Positions 1 to 6,616 of a stretch of DNA of 13,298 nt are shown piece after piece. The DNA is from Candidatus Omnitrophota bacterium (GTDB lineage: Bacteria > Omnitrophota > Gorgyraeia > Gygaellales > Profunditerraquicolaceae), in contig JAFGET010000077.1 in the NCBI GenBank assembly GCA_016931435.1, forward strand, positions 1-13,298, written 5' to 3'. Position 1 is the stretch's first letter. Each line of letters opens with the position of its first letter. The position numbers and the translations under genes are program-made. Under the pieces are notes generated by a model. That model did not search any database, had not been told where the DNA came from, and worked only from the letters and a program-made list of their open reading frames with translations.

Positions 1-496
1 ATATACCTAAAGGAGTCTCTTTGGGCTTGATCCTTAATCTAAGATTATTCCACGGCTTGTCTTTGCCGCAGTAAATCCCAATTGTGCGCGCCTTGCGCAT
101 TTTTAAAAAAATATCCCCGCCATTCTCAATGATTACTTCATTATAACCCTTCTTCAATAAATCTTTTCCGACGAATTGCGCGACTGCTCCGGCAACGGCT
201 GCCATAGGCCCGACATCAGCTTTTTCTGCTGCCCTTGCCATTTCTTTAACGATCGGCTTGGCATTCAACTCAACTGGTATGGGTTTTAAGCTGGTCAAAA
301 ACCTTCTATCCTTTGTAATATAATTCTCTATATCTAAGCGGTATTTTTCCACTCTGGACCTTACAAATCCCTCATCTACGCACCTATCGGTAAGGATTTG
401 TAAATCCGTCTCTTTCACTACAATATGGGTTTTATGCAAATCTTTCGCCTTCACCCAATCCCTGTAGAACCGTTTTTGATATTTATGCGTTTTCAT
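1..496 (-). CDS. UPF0280 (COG2122, ApbE-like) family protein, N-terminal part, cut by left window edge
   Basis: I translated this frame by hand. It opens at an ATG at 494-496 and stays open for 165 codons to the window edge, so the C-terminus (probably 70 or more residues) is missing. Family signatures are visible: a YRDW motif at residues 11-14, VKETDLQI at 27-34, GPMAAVAGA at 96-104 and ENGGDIF at 124-130. The last two are the hallmarks that relate UPF0280 to the ApbE flavin-transferase fold. The biochemical reaction of the family is unknown to me. From memory, COG2122 members have been linked genetically in methanogens to homocysteine formation from aspartate semialdehyde, alongside a DUF39 protein and a NIL-ferredoxin; no such partner is visible here, but they could lie beyond the left edge. 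It is the last gene of the run, 95 bp after hypE. The start lacks an obvious Shine-Dalgarno sequence. Confidence 0.85.
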   Translation of the reverse strand, partial: MKTHKYQKRFYRDWVKAKDLHKTHIVVKETDLQILTDRCVDEGFVRSRVEKYRLDIENYITKDRRFLTSLKPIPVELNAKPIVKEMARAAEKADVGPMAAVAGAVAQFVGKDLLKKGYNEVIIENGGDIFLKMRKARTIGIYCGKDKPWNNLRLRIKPKETPLGI

Positions 497-591
497 AATT
501 AACAATTTTAGCGGGTCCCTGCCTTCGACAGGGACGCCGAAGGCAGGGAAAACCGACTTTGAGCGAGAAAAGCGATAGATTCATTTATTGA
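497..591. repeat. Intergenic spacer with a 12-bp perfect inverted repeat and a competing hairpin
   Basis: This is the 95-bp gap between hypE and the UPF0280 gene. Arms 516-527 and 538-549 are exact reverse complements (tccctgccttcg / cgaaggcaggga) around a 10-nt spacer. The spacer contains cagggac (529-535), which is itself complementary to gtccctg (515-521), so two mutually exclusive hairpins are possible. On the transcribed (minus) strand the stem is not followed by a run of U, so it is not a standard intrinsic terminator. It may be a dispersed palindromic repeat, a pausing or processing element, or a regulator of the downstream start. The rest of the gap shows no promoter that I trust. Confidence 0.7.
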
Positions 592-1605
592 TCAACAAAT
601 CCTCGGCAAGGGGTCGCTAACAAGCATATCCACGATACGTTCGGTTCCTAAGATAGTCTTTAGGATCACGCGGCCCCGGGGCTCTCTTGTTACGCTTGCG
701 ATAATGCGGGAGTTTTTTCCCAGGGGATGCCTTTTTAGCAGGCATAAGACTTTCTCTGCCGCATGGGCTGCGACAATCATTACCGCGATACCCTCATTAG
801 CAACATATAAGGGATCTATGCCTAATAACTCCGAAGCCGCTCTTACCTTTTGGGAAATAGGAATATTTCTTTCTTCGATAATAATGCCGGATTTAGAGGC
901 CTCGGCGATCTCATTTAAAGTTGTAGCCAGCCCTCCCCGGGTGGGGTCGCGCATGAACTTTACGGAGGAAGTTTTCGCAATCACGGGAAGGATAAGCCTG
1001 TTTAGGGCCGCGCAATCACTTTTTACGCCTAATTCCAAGTCCAGCTCTTTTCTTTTAGAAAGCACCGCCAGGCCATGTTGAGCGATATTCCCGGTTAAAA
1101 TTACCCTATCGCCGGGGCAAATATTTCTTACCGATAAGTCCTTTTTGTAAACGGTCCTGCCGATGCCGGAAGTATTGATAAATAATTTATCGCAAGAGCC
1201 TTTTTCTACTACTTTCAGGTCTCCGGTTACAAAAAATACCCCTGCCTTTCGAGCATTTTTTGAAAGCGAATCGACTACCCTTGCTAAAATACGGTAATCC
1301 AGCCCTTCCTCGACGATCAACGCCAGCGAAAGATATTCCGGGCGCGCCCCCTGCATCACTAAATCATTGACTGTTCCGCATACCGCAAGCTTTGCGATAT
1401 CCGCCCCGGGGAAAAATAAAGGGCTGACTACAAAAGAATCGGTGCTAAAAGCCAATTTCTCTTGATACGGTATTAAGGCACTGTCAGAGAGTTCTTTTAA
1501 GACAGGATTATCCAGTTTTTTCAACAAAAGTTCCCTGATCAATCCGTGCATAAGCTTTCCGCCGCTGCCATGCCCCAACAATATCTTATTATTTAAAGAG
1601 GCCAT
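592..1605 (-). CDS. hypE: Hydrogenase maturation protein HypE (carbamoyl dehydratase)
   Basis: HypE takes the carbamoyl group that HypF places on its C-terminal cysteine and dehydrates it with ATP to a thiocyanate. This supplies the CN ligands for the Fe(CN)2CO centre of NiFe hydrogenases in the cytoplasm. The 337-aa protein is full length and ends exactly in PRIC, the diagnostic tail carrying the modified Cys337. AIR-synthase-like ATP-binding motifs follow in order: GHGSGGK near residues 11-17, FSTDSF at 53-58, GTVNDL at 77-82, TGDLKVV at 127-133 (TGDTKVV in most relatives) and MRDPTRGGLATTLNE further on. The gene starts 1 bp after the HAD hydrolase stop codon. No hypA, B, C, D or F lies in the window, so its partners must be elsewhere. 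Its presence implies that the organism makes a NiFe hydrogenase. Confidence 0.96.
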   Translation of the reverse strand: MASLNNKILLGHGSGGKLMHGLIRELLLKKLDNPVLKELSDSALIPYQEKLAFSTDSFVVSPLFFPGADIAKLAVCGTVNDLVMQGARPEYLSLALIVEEGLDYRILARVVDSLSKNARKAGVFFVTGDLKVVEKGSCDKLFINTSGIGRTVYKKDLSVRNICPGDRVILTGNIAQHGLAVLSKRKELDLELGVKSDCAALNRLILPVIAKTSSVKFMRDPTRGGLATTLNEIAEASKSGIIIEERNIPISQKVRAASELLGIDPLYVANEGIAVMIVAAHAAEKVLCLLKRHPLGKNSRIIASVTREPRGRVILKTILGTERIVDMLVSDPLPRIC

Positions 1606-1606
1606 T

Positions 1607-2233
1607 TTAATTTATATCTACTCCCTCGCCTAAAAGGTCGCTCTTAAGCTTTTGGCTGTCCGTAAAAATAAAACTTTTCAAGCCTAACTTTTGCGCGCTT
1701 TCAATCAACTCCAGGCGGTCATCGGTATAAAAAGTTTCATCCGCTGATACGCCTAAAGAATCCAGGGCGATCTGATATATCTTGGGGTCGGGTTTGATGA
1801 ATCCGGTATCGCATGAAGCTATCACTTTATGGAAGGCGTCGAAGACGGGAAAATTCTTTTTCAGATAATCAAAATGCAAAGTATTTATATTGGATAAAAG
1901 CGCCAGCTTATAGCGCCCTTTAAGCCTGCCGGCTAGTTCATGGACCTGGTCGTTCTTAGGGCTTAAGAAAAATATCTCGTTCCACACCGGCAAAAAACCC
2001 TCGTAATCTAACTTTAAATCCAGCATCTCTTTGACCTTCAAGTAAAAATCCTGCGGGGTGATCCTTCCCGCTTCAAACAATGCGGTCGCCTCTGAATCAA
2101 AAAAAAGGCGGTATATCTCATCCGGGGTCTTAGCGCAGAACGCGGATATCCTGGTTGCGGCCCTGGTATGGTCAAAATCAATCAGAACATTGCCCAGATC
2201 AAAAATTATCGCTTTGATATTATGATTACGCAT
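1607..2233 (-). CDS. HAD superfamily hydrolase (subfamily IA, YihX-like)
   Basis: This is a probable small-molecule phosphatase of the haloacid dehalogenase superfamily. Motif I is FDLGNVLIDFD with nucleophile Asp12; the usual second Asp is replaced by Asn15, as in the DxGNVL group that includes YihX-type sugar-phosphate phosphatases. Motif II is LLSNIN with Ser114, motif III is the IKPDPKIY lysine (Lys147), and motif IV is FYTDDR with Asp171/Asp172. The helical cap lies between motifs I and II (about residues 18-95). At 208 aa it has normal length. Its ATG shares one base with the PAC2 stop codon (TAATG), so the two are probably translationally coupled. The substrate cannot be read from sequence. 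There is no obvious tie to hypE, which follows 1 bp later. Confidence 0.9.
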   Translation of the reverse strand: MRNHNIKAIIFDLGNVLIDFDHTRAATRISAFCAKTPDEIYRLFFDSEATALFEAGRITPQDFYLKVKEMLDLKLDYEGFLPVWNEIFFLSPKNDQVHELAGRLKGRYKLALLSNINTLHFDYLKKNFPVFDAFHKVIASCDTGFIKPDPKIYQIALDSLGVSADETFYTDDRLELIESAQKLGLKSFIFTDSQKLKSDLLGEGVDIN

Positions 2234-3195
2234 TAATTGCTTTTTTCATCCCTGCGGCGGAATAAATCAAGGAACCTGTCCTCATAATCCTTATAGGCGT
2301 TCCATTTATCCAATTCCGCTTTTAATTCCTGGGCTTTGGCAATATCGCCTTTAGCCTGCAGGAAAAGTTTTTCAATCCTGTCTTTTACGGAAACCGGCAG
2401 TTTAGTCAGGTGGCTCAAGGTCTTCTTTATCCGCTCTATTTCTTCTTCCCCGATCGGCGCGGCGGAAGAAGCAGACTTAAAATAATCAAGGAGTTTGTTG
2501 ATCTCTGCCTCCATTGTCTGGACCTGCTCCAGTAATTCCTTAAAGCTGATCTTTATATTCATTATCCTAGTAAAAACCTCCAGCACCGCGTAGGAGGCTT
2601 TTGGATTTTCAATCTGAATAGTATAGAGGGGTATCTCTCCTAAGAGGCAAAAACCCTCAAAGCCCGCCCTTTTTGCCAGGCCTAAAAATAACCCGTTCAT
2701 GCCGCTGATCTGGCCATCATTTAAAAAATTGAGGGAATATTTCTTCAGTTCGTTATTCAGCTTAACGGAAGTAGCAGCGACCCACACCTTAGATACCTGG
2801 GTGTGGTCTGTCGCCTGCGGCATCGCGGCAAAACTGGCTACCGATTTTACTTTAAAAGCGCGGGCAACGGAAATTATCCTCTGAAAATAATCTTCCGCTT
2901 TTGCCAAATCCGGCTGGGCGTTGCTTAAAAATATGACCAGGTCTTCCCCTTTTGCGTTTTTCCAGAAATAAAATTTATTATCGGGAAGCTTAGGAAGCAT
3001 CAGCCTGCCTTCCTGTATGATGCTTCCAGTCAGATAAAAAAACTCTTCCGCCGAAAGTGAGGCAAATTCCTGGGCGCCTAATTTTTCCACTAAATAACTT
3101 GCCGCTTTAAAAGCTACTTCGCCCATGCCGGGCCAAGCGACGATCAAACGGGGATTTTTTAATTTTGGCTTTTGCGTAAATTTTACATACTCCAT
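2233..3195 (-). CDS. PAC2 family (proteasome assembly chaperone 2-like) protein
   Basis: The N-terminal 200 or so residues resemble the PAC2 domain, named from eukaryotic proteasome assembly chaperone 2 but also found in archaea and many bacteria, where its role is unknown. Visible features are the opening segment with WPGMGEVAFKAASYL (residues 21-35), a central SFAAMPQATDHTQ segment and the GQISGMNGLFLGLAKRAGFEGFCLLGEIP region that marks the family. The last 100 residues are helical, charged and probably coiled-coil-forming. Translation starts at ATG 3193-3195 behind a strong GAGGAG ribosome site at 3204-3209 (8-nt spacing). The gene sits 19 bp after the M20 peptidase and overlaps the HAD gene by one base. 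The assignment rests on pattern recognition; biochemical function is unknown. Confidence 0.8.
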   Translation of the reverse strand: MEYVKFTQKPKLKNPRLIVAWPGMGEVAFKAASYLVEKLGAQEFASLSAEEFFYLTGSIIQEGRLMLPKLPDNKFYFWKNAKGEDLVIFLSNAQPDLAKAEDYFQRIISVARAFKVKSVASFAAMPQATDHTQVSKVWVAATSVKLNNELKKYSLNFLNDGQISGMNGLFLGLAKRAGFEGFCLLGEIPLYTIQIENPKASYAVLEVFTRIMNIKISFKELLEQVQTMEAEINKLLDYFKSASSAAPIGEEEIERIKKTLSHLTKLPVSVKDRIEKLFLQAKGDIAKAQELKAELDKWNAYKDYEDRFLDLFRRRDEKSN

Positions 3196-3203
3196 GTCTC
3201 TTT

Positions 3204-3209
3204 CTCCTC
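3204..3209 (-). promoter_or_regulatory. Strong ribosome binding site for the PAC2-family gene
   Basis: On the minus strand the sequence reads GAGGAG, 8 nt before the ATG at 3193-3195. It supports this start and contrasts with the SD-less starts that follow the large spacers. Confidence 0.75.
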
Positions 3210-3214
3210 TTTTC

Positions 3215-4345
3215 CTATTTGTTAAATTGAAAATTCTTTAAAAAATTTGCCAACAGTAATGTGCCCTTATAAAGATTATCGATCCCGATAAATTCATCAT
3301 GCGTATGGGCGCAGCCCGCGGAACCGAATCCCGAGGCTATCGCGGGGATCCCTTTATCCTGGAAAAAAGTGATCACCGTCGCGCCTTCCGAGCCCTTCAG
3401 GCGCGGGGAAATGCCTGCCTCTTTCATCGTGCGGATAAATGATTTCACAAAAAAATGCCCCTTATCAATAGAATAAGGAGCCTGGATCCCGTCTATTTCA
3501 ACCTTGAATTTTTTTGCGCGGGCCTTTATTATCTTCTTTAAATCCTTTAGAATATTTTCGTGGTTTGTGCCCGGCAAAAAACGAAAATCTAATTCAAACT
3601 CGCACCAGTCAGCTACCACGTTGACCTTATCTCCTCCCCGGATAGTGCCGATATTTAAAGTAGGGGGCTTTAAGTAATCATTTTTTAAAGAAGAAAACCT
3701 GTGCTTCTTTAAACTGTATAATATTTCCAGCGCGATATCTATGGCATTTATGCCGAGCCAAGGATAGGCGCCGTGGGCTTTTTTCCCTTTGATTATTATT
3801 CTTATATGCATCAGTCCTTTTTGGGTGATGATGACTTCGAAATCATCGGCGTCTAAAACTAAAGCGGCATCAACCTTTAATATCCCTTTATCTAATAAAG
3901 GTATCAGCCCTAATGATGAACCGCTTTCCTCATCGGCGGTAGCGGCGAAAACCAGATCATAATTTAAAACTGCTTTATCTTCAATAAGGCTGTTTATGGC
4001 CTCGAGGCTCGCGGCAAGGTTACCCTTGCAATCCGTAGCCCCTAATCCGTAAATACGGCCGCCTTCTACTTTTCCCTTGAAAGGATCGCGGCTCCAGTTT
4101 CTTCCGGCAGGTACTGTATCTAAATGAGGGGTAATCAACAGCGAGCGTTTTCTACCTTCGCCTCTTAGAACCGCCACTACATTGCTGCGTTCTTTCTTAA
4201 AAGCGTATATCTTTGATTTTATCCCCAGGCCCTTAAGGTAGCCCTGCACAAAACGGGCGATCGCGGATTCATTTCCCGGAGGATTTTCTGAATTTATAGC
4301 GATAAGGCTTTGCGCAAGCCTTATCAGCCTTTTTTTATCGACCAT
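3215..4345 (-). CDS. M20 family metallopeptidase / amidohydrolase (ArgE/DapE/carboxypeptidase G2-like)
   Basis: This is a probable cytoplasmic di-zinc (or cobalt) amide hydrolase acting on an N-acyl amino acid or small peptide. Active-site residues are all visible: HLD in TPHLDTVP (His74, Asp76), the bridging Asp105 in GLGATDCKG, the ADEES pair Glu139 (general base) and Glu140, an Asp around 165-168 in VLDADD, and the terminal His347 in CAHTHDEF. The bacterial exopeptidase dimerisation domain lies between (roughly residues 175-285, with KAHGAYPWLG). At 376 aa the length is typical. It starts 3 bp after the FmdB-like gene with an AGGA ribosome site. Neighbours do not point to arginine or lysine synthesis, so I do not name it argE or dapE; a peptidase role is equally possible. 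Confidence 0.9.
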   Translation of the reverse strand: MVDKKRLIRLAQSLIAINSENPPGNESAIARFVQGYLKGLGIKSKIYAFKKERSNVVAVLRGEGRKRSLLITPHLDTVPAGRNWSRDPFKGKVEGGRIYGLGATDCKGNLAASLEAINSLIEDKAVLNYDLVFAATADEESGSSLGLIPLLDKGILKVDAALVLDADDFEVIITQKGLMHIRIIIKGKKAHGAYPWLGINAIDIALEILYSLKKHRFSSLKNDYLKPPTLNIGTIRGGDKVNVVADWCEFELDFRFLPGTNHENILKDLKKIIKARAKKFKVEIDGIQAPYSIDKGHFFVKSFIRTMKEAGISPRLKGSEGATVITFFQDKGIPAIASGFGSAGCAHTHDEFIGIDNLYKGTLLLANFLKNFQFNK

Positions 4346-4348
4346 GTT

Positions 4349-4573
4349 TTATCCTGAGCAACTTGAGCAATTATGGCTTGTGCATCCGCTGCAATTAGAA
4401 GAAGAGGAAGTAATATTGCCTTTTGCATCCCTGGAGGAAAAAGCAAAAGCGGAAATCAGCCGCTTCAAATCCCGGCTTTGACACTTAGGACAAGCTACTT
4501 TTTCAAAGGCAGAACGCATTAAATAATCGAACTTCAAGCCGCATTTATTGCAATCAAATTCATATATAGGCAT
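4349..4573 (-). CDS. FmdB-family zinc ribbon protein
   Basis: This 74-aa protein begins with MPIYEF, the characteristic opening of the FmdB-type putative regulatory zinc ribbon. CxxC pairs at Cys8/Cys11 and Cys28/Cys31 should bind one zinc ion. The C-terminal 20 residues are rich in Ser and Cys and carry a second set of closely spaced pairs, Cys61/Cys64 and Cys69/Cys72, which could bind another metal. Such Cys/Ser tails are frequent in the family, whose name comes from a formamidase regulator but whose general role is unproven. The gene lies 9 bp after the small lipoprotein and 3 bp before the M20 peptidase. The ribosome site is weak. Confidence 0.9.
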   Translation of the reverse strand: MPIYEFDCNKCGLKFDYLMRSAFEKVACPKCQSRDLKRLISAFAFSSRDAKGNITSSSSNCSGCTSHNCSSCSG

Positions 4574-4582
4574 TGCTGAATT

Positions 4583-4747
4583 TTACCAAAGAACCTCTTG
4601 CATCTCTTTATCCGCTCTCTTTGCAGCTTCCCAATCCTGTTGTGCTCCTTCTACCCCTCCTACTACAACGCCTTTTACCGTATGGCAACCAGAAAGCGCA
4701 ACACAAAACGCGAATAAAACAAATAACCCAATAGCCTTCCTGATCAT
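4583..4747 (-). CDS. Small lipoprotein, 54 aa, entericidin-like
   Basis: I found this short gene by translating the gap between gltX and the zinc ribbon gene. ATG 4745-4747 opens a 54-codon frame ending in TAA at 4583-4585. Residues 1-20 form a lipoprotein signal peptide: basic MIRK, a hydrophobic stretch rich in L/F/V/A, then the lipobox LSGC with the lipid-accepting Cys21. The mature part is only 34 aa: a TVKGVVVGGVEGA segment reminiscent of entericidins, then a charged amphipathic helix ending in LW. A good AGGAG ribosome site (4754-4758) lies 6 nt upstream, inside the end of gltX, and the ATG is 1 bp past the gltX stop. Entericidins are small membrane-anchored toxin/antidote lipoproteins; similarity here is in form only, so function is open. 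Confidence 0.82.
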   Translation of the reverse strand: MIRKAIGLFVLFAFCVALSGCHTVKGVVVGGVEGAQQDWEAAKRADKEMQEVLW

Positions 4748-4748
4748 A

Positions 4749-6047
4749 TTACGCTCCTTTTTTTATCCAAGCCCCAAGCCTTTTTATCGTGCGTTCTTTG
4801 CCTAAATAATATATTACCTCAAATAACCCCGGACCGATAGTCTTTCCTGTAAGGGCTACTCTTATGGGGTGGATGAGGCCCCTGGCTTCCATATTTAACT
4901 CTTTTACTAAATCACGGAATGCCGCCTCGATACTGACGATATCAAAATTCTCCAGGCTTTCGAGCCTTTTTATAAAAAGCCCGAATTCAACCGATAAGTC
5001 TTTTTCCAGGAATTTCTTCTTAGCCGAAGCGTCTATATTGATATCCTCCAAAAAGAAGAAGTCCGCCCAATCCGTAAAATCGTTTAAGTGCGCCAGGCGG
5101 GCCTTAAATAATCCTATTATCGATAAAACATAATCTTTGTCAAAGCCGTCTTCTGCTATATACTTGGCATCTTGAAGCAGGGGGACCAATAATTCTGCCA
5201 GCTTCTCTGTATCCGCTTCTTTTAAATACTGGTTGTTCATCCAATCCAGCTTTTTTAAATCAAAGGCGGCTGCGGTCTTATTCACATTTATGATATCGAA
5301 TAATTTAACTGCTTCGTCGATCCCGATCACTTCCCGGTCGTCTCCAGGAGACCAGCTTAATAATAAAAGGTAATTTACCAGTGCGCCTGAAAGATAGCCC
5401 ATTTTACGGTAATCAGAGATAGCGGTTGCCCCGGTGCGCTTGGAAAGCCTGCCTCCTTCTATACCCATGATAAGCGGAAGATGAGCGAAATGCGGGACCT
5501 TAAAGCCCAAGGCCTGATAAAAAAGGATCTGTTTGGGGGTATTAGAAATATGATCGTCTCCCCTGATAACGTGGGTGATCTGCATAAGCGCATCATCTAC
5601 CACGCAGGCAAAATTATAAGTAGGGGTTCCGTCGGATTTTATCAACACCTGGTCTTTGATCACTGATGTGTCAAAATTTATCTGGCCGCGGATTAAATCA
5701 TCGACGGTGATATTCTGGGGGTTGACTTTGTATATTATCGCCTCCCCCTTTTCGGTTTTCTCAATATAGGCCCTGCCTTCTTTTAAAATACGCGCTGCGT
5801 GTTCCTGATAAATCGATGCGCGCTGGCTTTGATAATATATCTCGTCCCAAGAAAACCCCAGCCAGCTTAAACTTTCCAGTATCTCATCCACATATTCCTT
5901 TCTTGAGCGTTCCTTATCGGTGTCCTCTATCCTCAAAATAAATTTGCCGCCTTTTGAGCGGGCGTAAAGCCAATTAAACAAGGCGGTCCTGGCTCCGCCT
6001 ATATGCAAATAACCGGTCGGGGAAGGGGCAAATCTTACTTTTACCAT
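4749..6047 (-). CDS. gltX: Glutamyl-tRNA synthetase, compact form
   Basis: This enzyme charges tRNA with glutamate in the cytoplasm. The class I catalytic signature is present: APSPTGYLHIGGART (residues 7-21, HIGH equivalent His15) and the KMSKS equivalent LSKRTGA (201-207). LIKSDGTPTYNFACVVDD (135-152) and IRGDDHISNT (161-170) are family-typical. A helical anticodon-binding domain follows and ends in the usual GPGLFEVIYYLGKERTIKRL segment, which separates it from the shorter GluQ-RS. At 432 aa it is short (460-500 is common). The missing part is mainly after GRAY (91-94), where relatives have about 40 extra residues including a Cys-based zinc site in many species; here IEKTEKGEA leads straight into the next strand. 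It starts 4 bp after korC. Confidence 0.96.
   Translation of the reverse strand: MVKVRFAPSPTGYLHIGGARTALFNWLYARSKGGKFILRIEDTDKERSRKEYVDEILESLSWLGFSWDEIYYQSQRASIYQEHAARILKEGRAYIEKTEKGEAIIYKVNPQNITVDDLIRGQINFDTSVIKDQVLIKSDGTPTYNFACVVDDALMQITHVIRGDDHISNTPKQILFYQALGFKVPHFAHLPLIMGIEGGRLSKRTGATAISDYRKMGYLSGALVNYLLLLSWSPGDDREVIGIDEAVKLFDIINVNKTAAAFDLKKLDWMNNQYLKEADTEKLAELLVPLLQDAKYIAEDGFDKDYVLSIIGLFKARLAHLNDFTDWADFFFLEDINIDASAKKKFLEKDLSVEFGLFIKRLESLENFDIVSIEAAFRDLVKELNMEARGLIHPIRVALTGKTIGPGLFEVIYYLGKERTIKRLGAWIKKGA
4754..4758 (-). promoter_or_regulatory. Ribosome binding site of the small lipoprotein gene
   Basis: AGGAG on the minus strand, 6 nt before ATG 4745-4747, lying within the last codons of gltX. 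It is the main support, along with the lipobox, for this short gene being translated. Confidence 0.7.
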
Positions 6048-6051
6048 AAAA

Positions 6052-6609
6052 TTATTGCGTCCTTGCGTTATGGGGACTTACCAGTTGTGCTCCAGTCAAT
6101 AATGCTTTTTTGTTTATCTCTACCAGACCTTTTTTATCGGGCGGGGCGATTTCTTCAATGACCCGCAATATATTTTTTTTAAGAGCGCTTTTCTTTGTTA
6201 AGGCAAGATAAGCCCCTAGCGCTACCATATTTGCTACTTTGATATTGCCCAGGCCCAAGGCGATATCCGAAAACGGATAGGCATTACGCGCCTTTCGTCC
6301 GGCGGAGAGCTTATTTAATAGAGAACTGTTGACTATCAATATGCCTTCTTTTTTTAATCGTTTTTTAAACTTATACAAAGACGGCTCATTCATAGACACA
6401 AGGATATCGGCTTCGTTTATGTAAGGAGAGCCTATCTCTTCATCCGAAATTACCACCATACAATAAGCGGTCCCTCCGCGCACCTCTGCTCCATATGCCG
6501 GCATCCAGGTCACCTGCCGGTTTTCCTTAAGGCAGGCCTCGGCCAATATCTTCCCCATTAACATTATTCCTTGGCCGCCTGAACCGGAAATTATTATACG
6601 TTCTTCCAT
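6052..6609 (-). CDS. korC: 2-oxoacid:ferredoxin oxidoreductase, gamma subunit
   Basis: This is the gamma subunit of a heterotetrameric 2-oxoacid:ferredoxin oxidoreductase, which interconverts a 2-oxoacid plus CoA with an acyl-CoA, CO2 and reduced ferredoxin. The 185-aa length fits. Near the N-terminus SGSGGQGIMLMGKIL (from residue 8) is the glycine-rich family motif, and PAYGAEVRGGTA (about 37-48) is characteristic of KorC/VorC. GNIKVANMVALGAYL is also typical. It follows korB by 7 bp and precedes gltX by 4 bp. The start has no good Shine-Dalgarno, but tight spacing suggests coupling to korB. The exact oxoacid (2-oxoglutarate or a branched-chain one) cannot be settled from this subunit. Confidence 0.93.
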   Translation of the reverse strand: MEERIIISGSGGQGIMLMGKILAEACLKENRQVTWMPAYGAEVRGGTAYCMVVISDEEIGSPYINEADILVSMNEPSLYKFKKRLKKEGILIVNSSLLNKLSAGRKARNAYPFSDIALGLGNIKVANMVALGAYLALTKKSALKKNILRVIEEIAPPDKKGLVEINKKALLTGAQLVSPHNARTQ

Positions 6610-6616
6610 TTTTAAG

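Noticed and set aside
516..549. Intrinsic terminator after hypE
   Set aside because: The stem is strong, but no run of U follows on the transcribed strand, and the downstream gene is in the same orientation; kept only as a hairpin repeat.
704..1081. 125-codon open frame on the plus strand opposite hypE
   Set aside because: It is fully contained in the hypE coding region, has no family motif and lies on the opposite strand to all real genes.
4548..4805. 85-codon plus-strand frame over the zinc ribbon, lipoprotein and gltX ends
   Set aside because: The minus strand explains this region with three genes having ribosome sites and motifs; the plus-strand product looks random.
4749..6047. Reading gltX as the short tRNA-modifying GluQ-RS
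   Set aside because: The C-terminal anticodon-binding domain is present and GluQ-RS lacks it.
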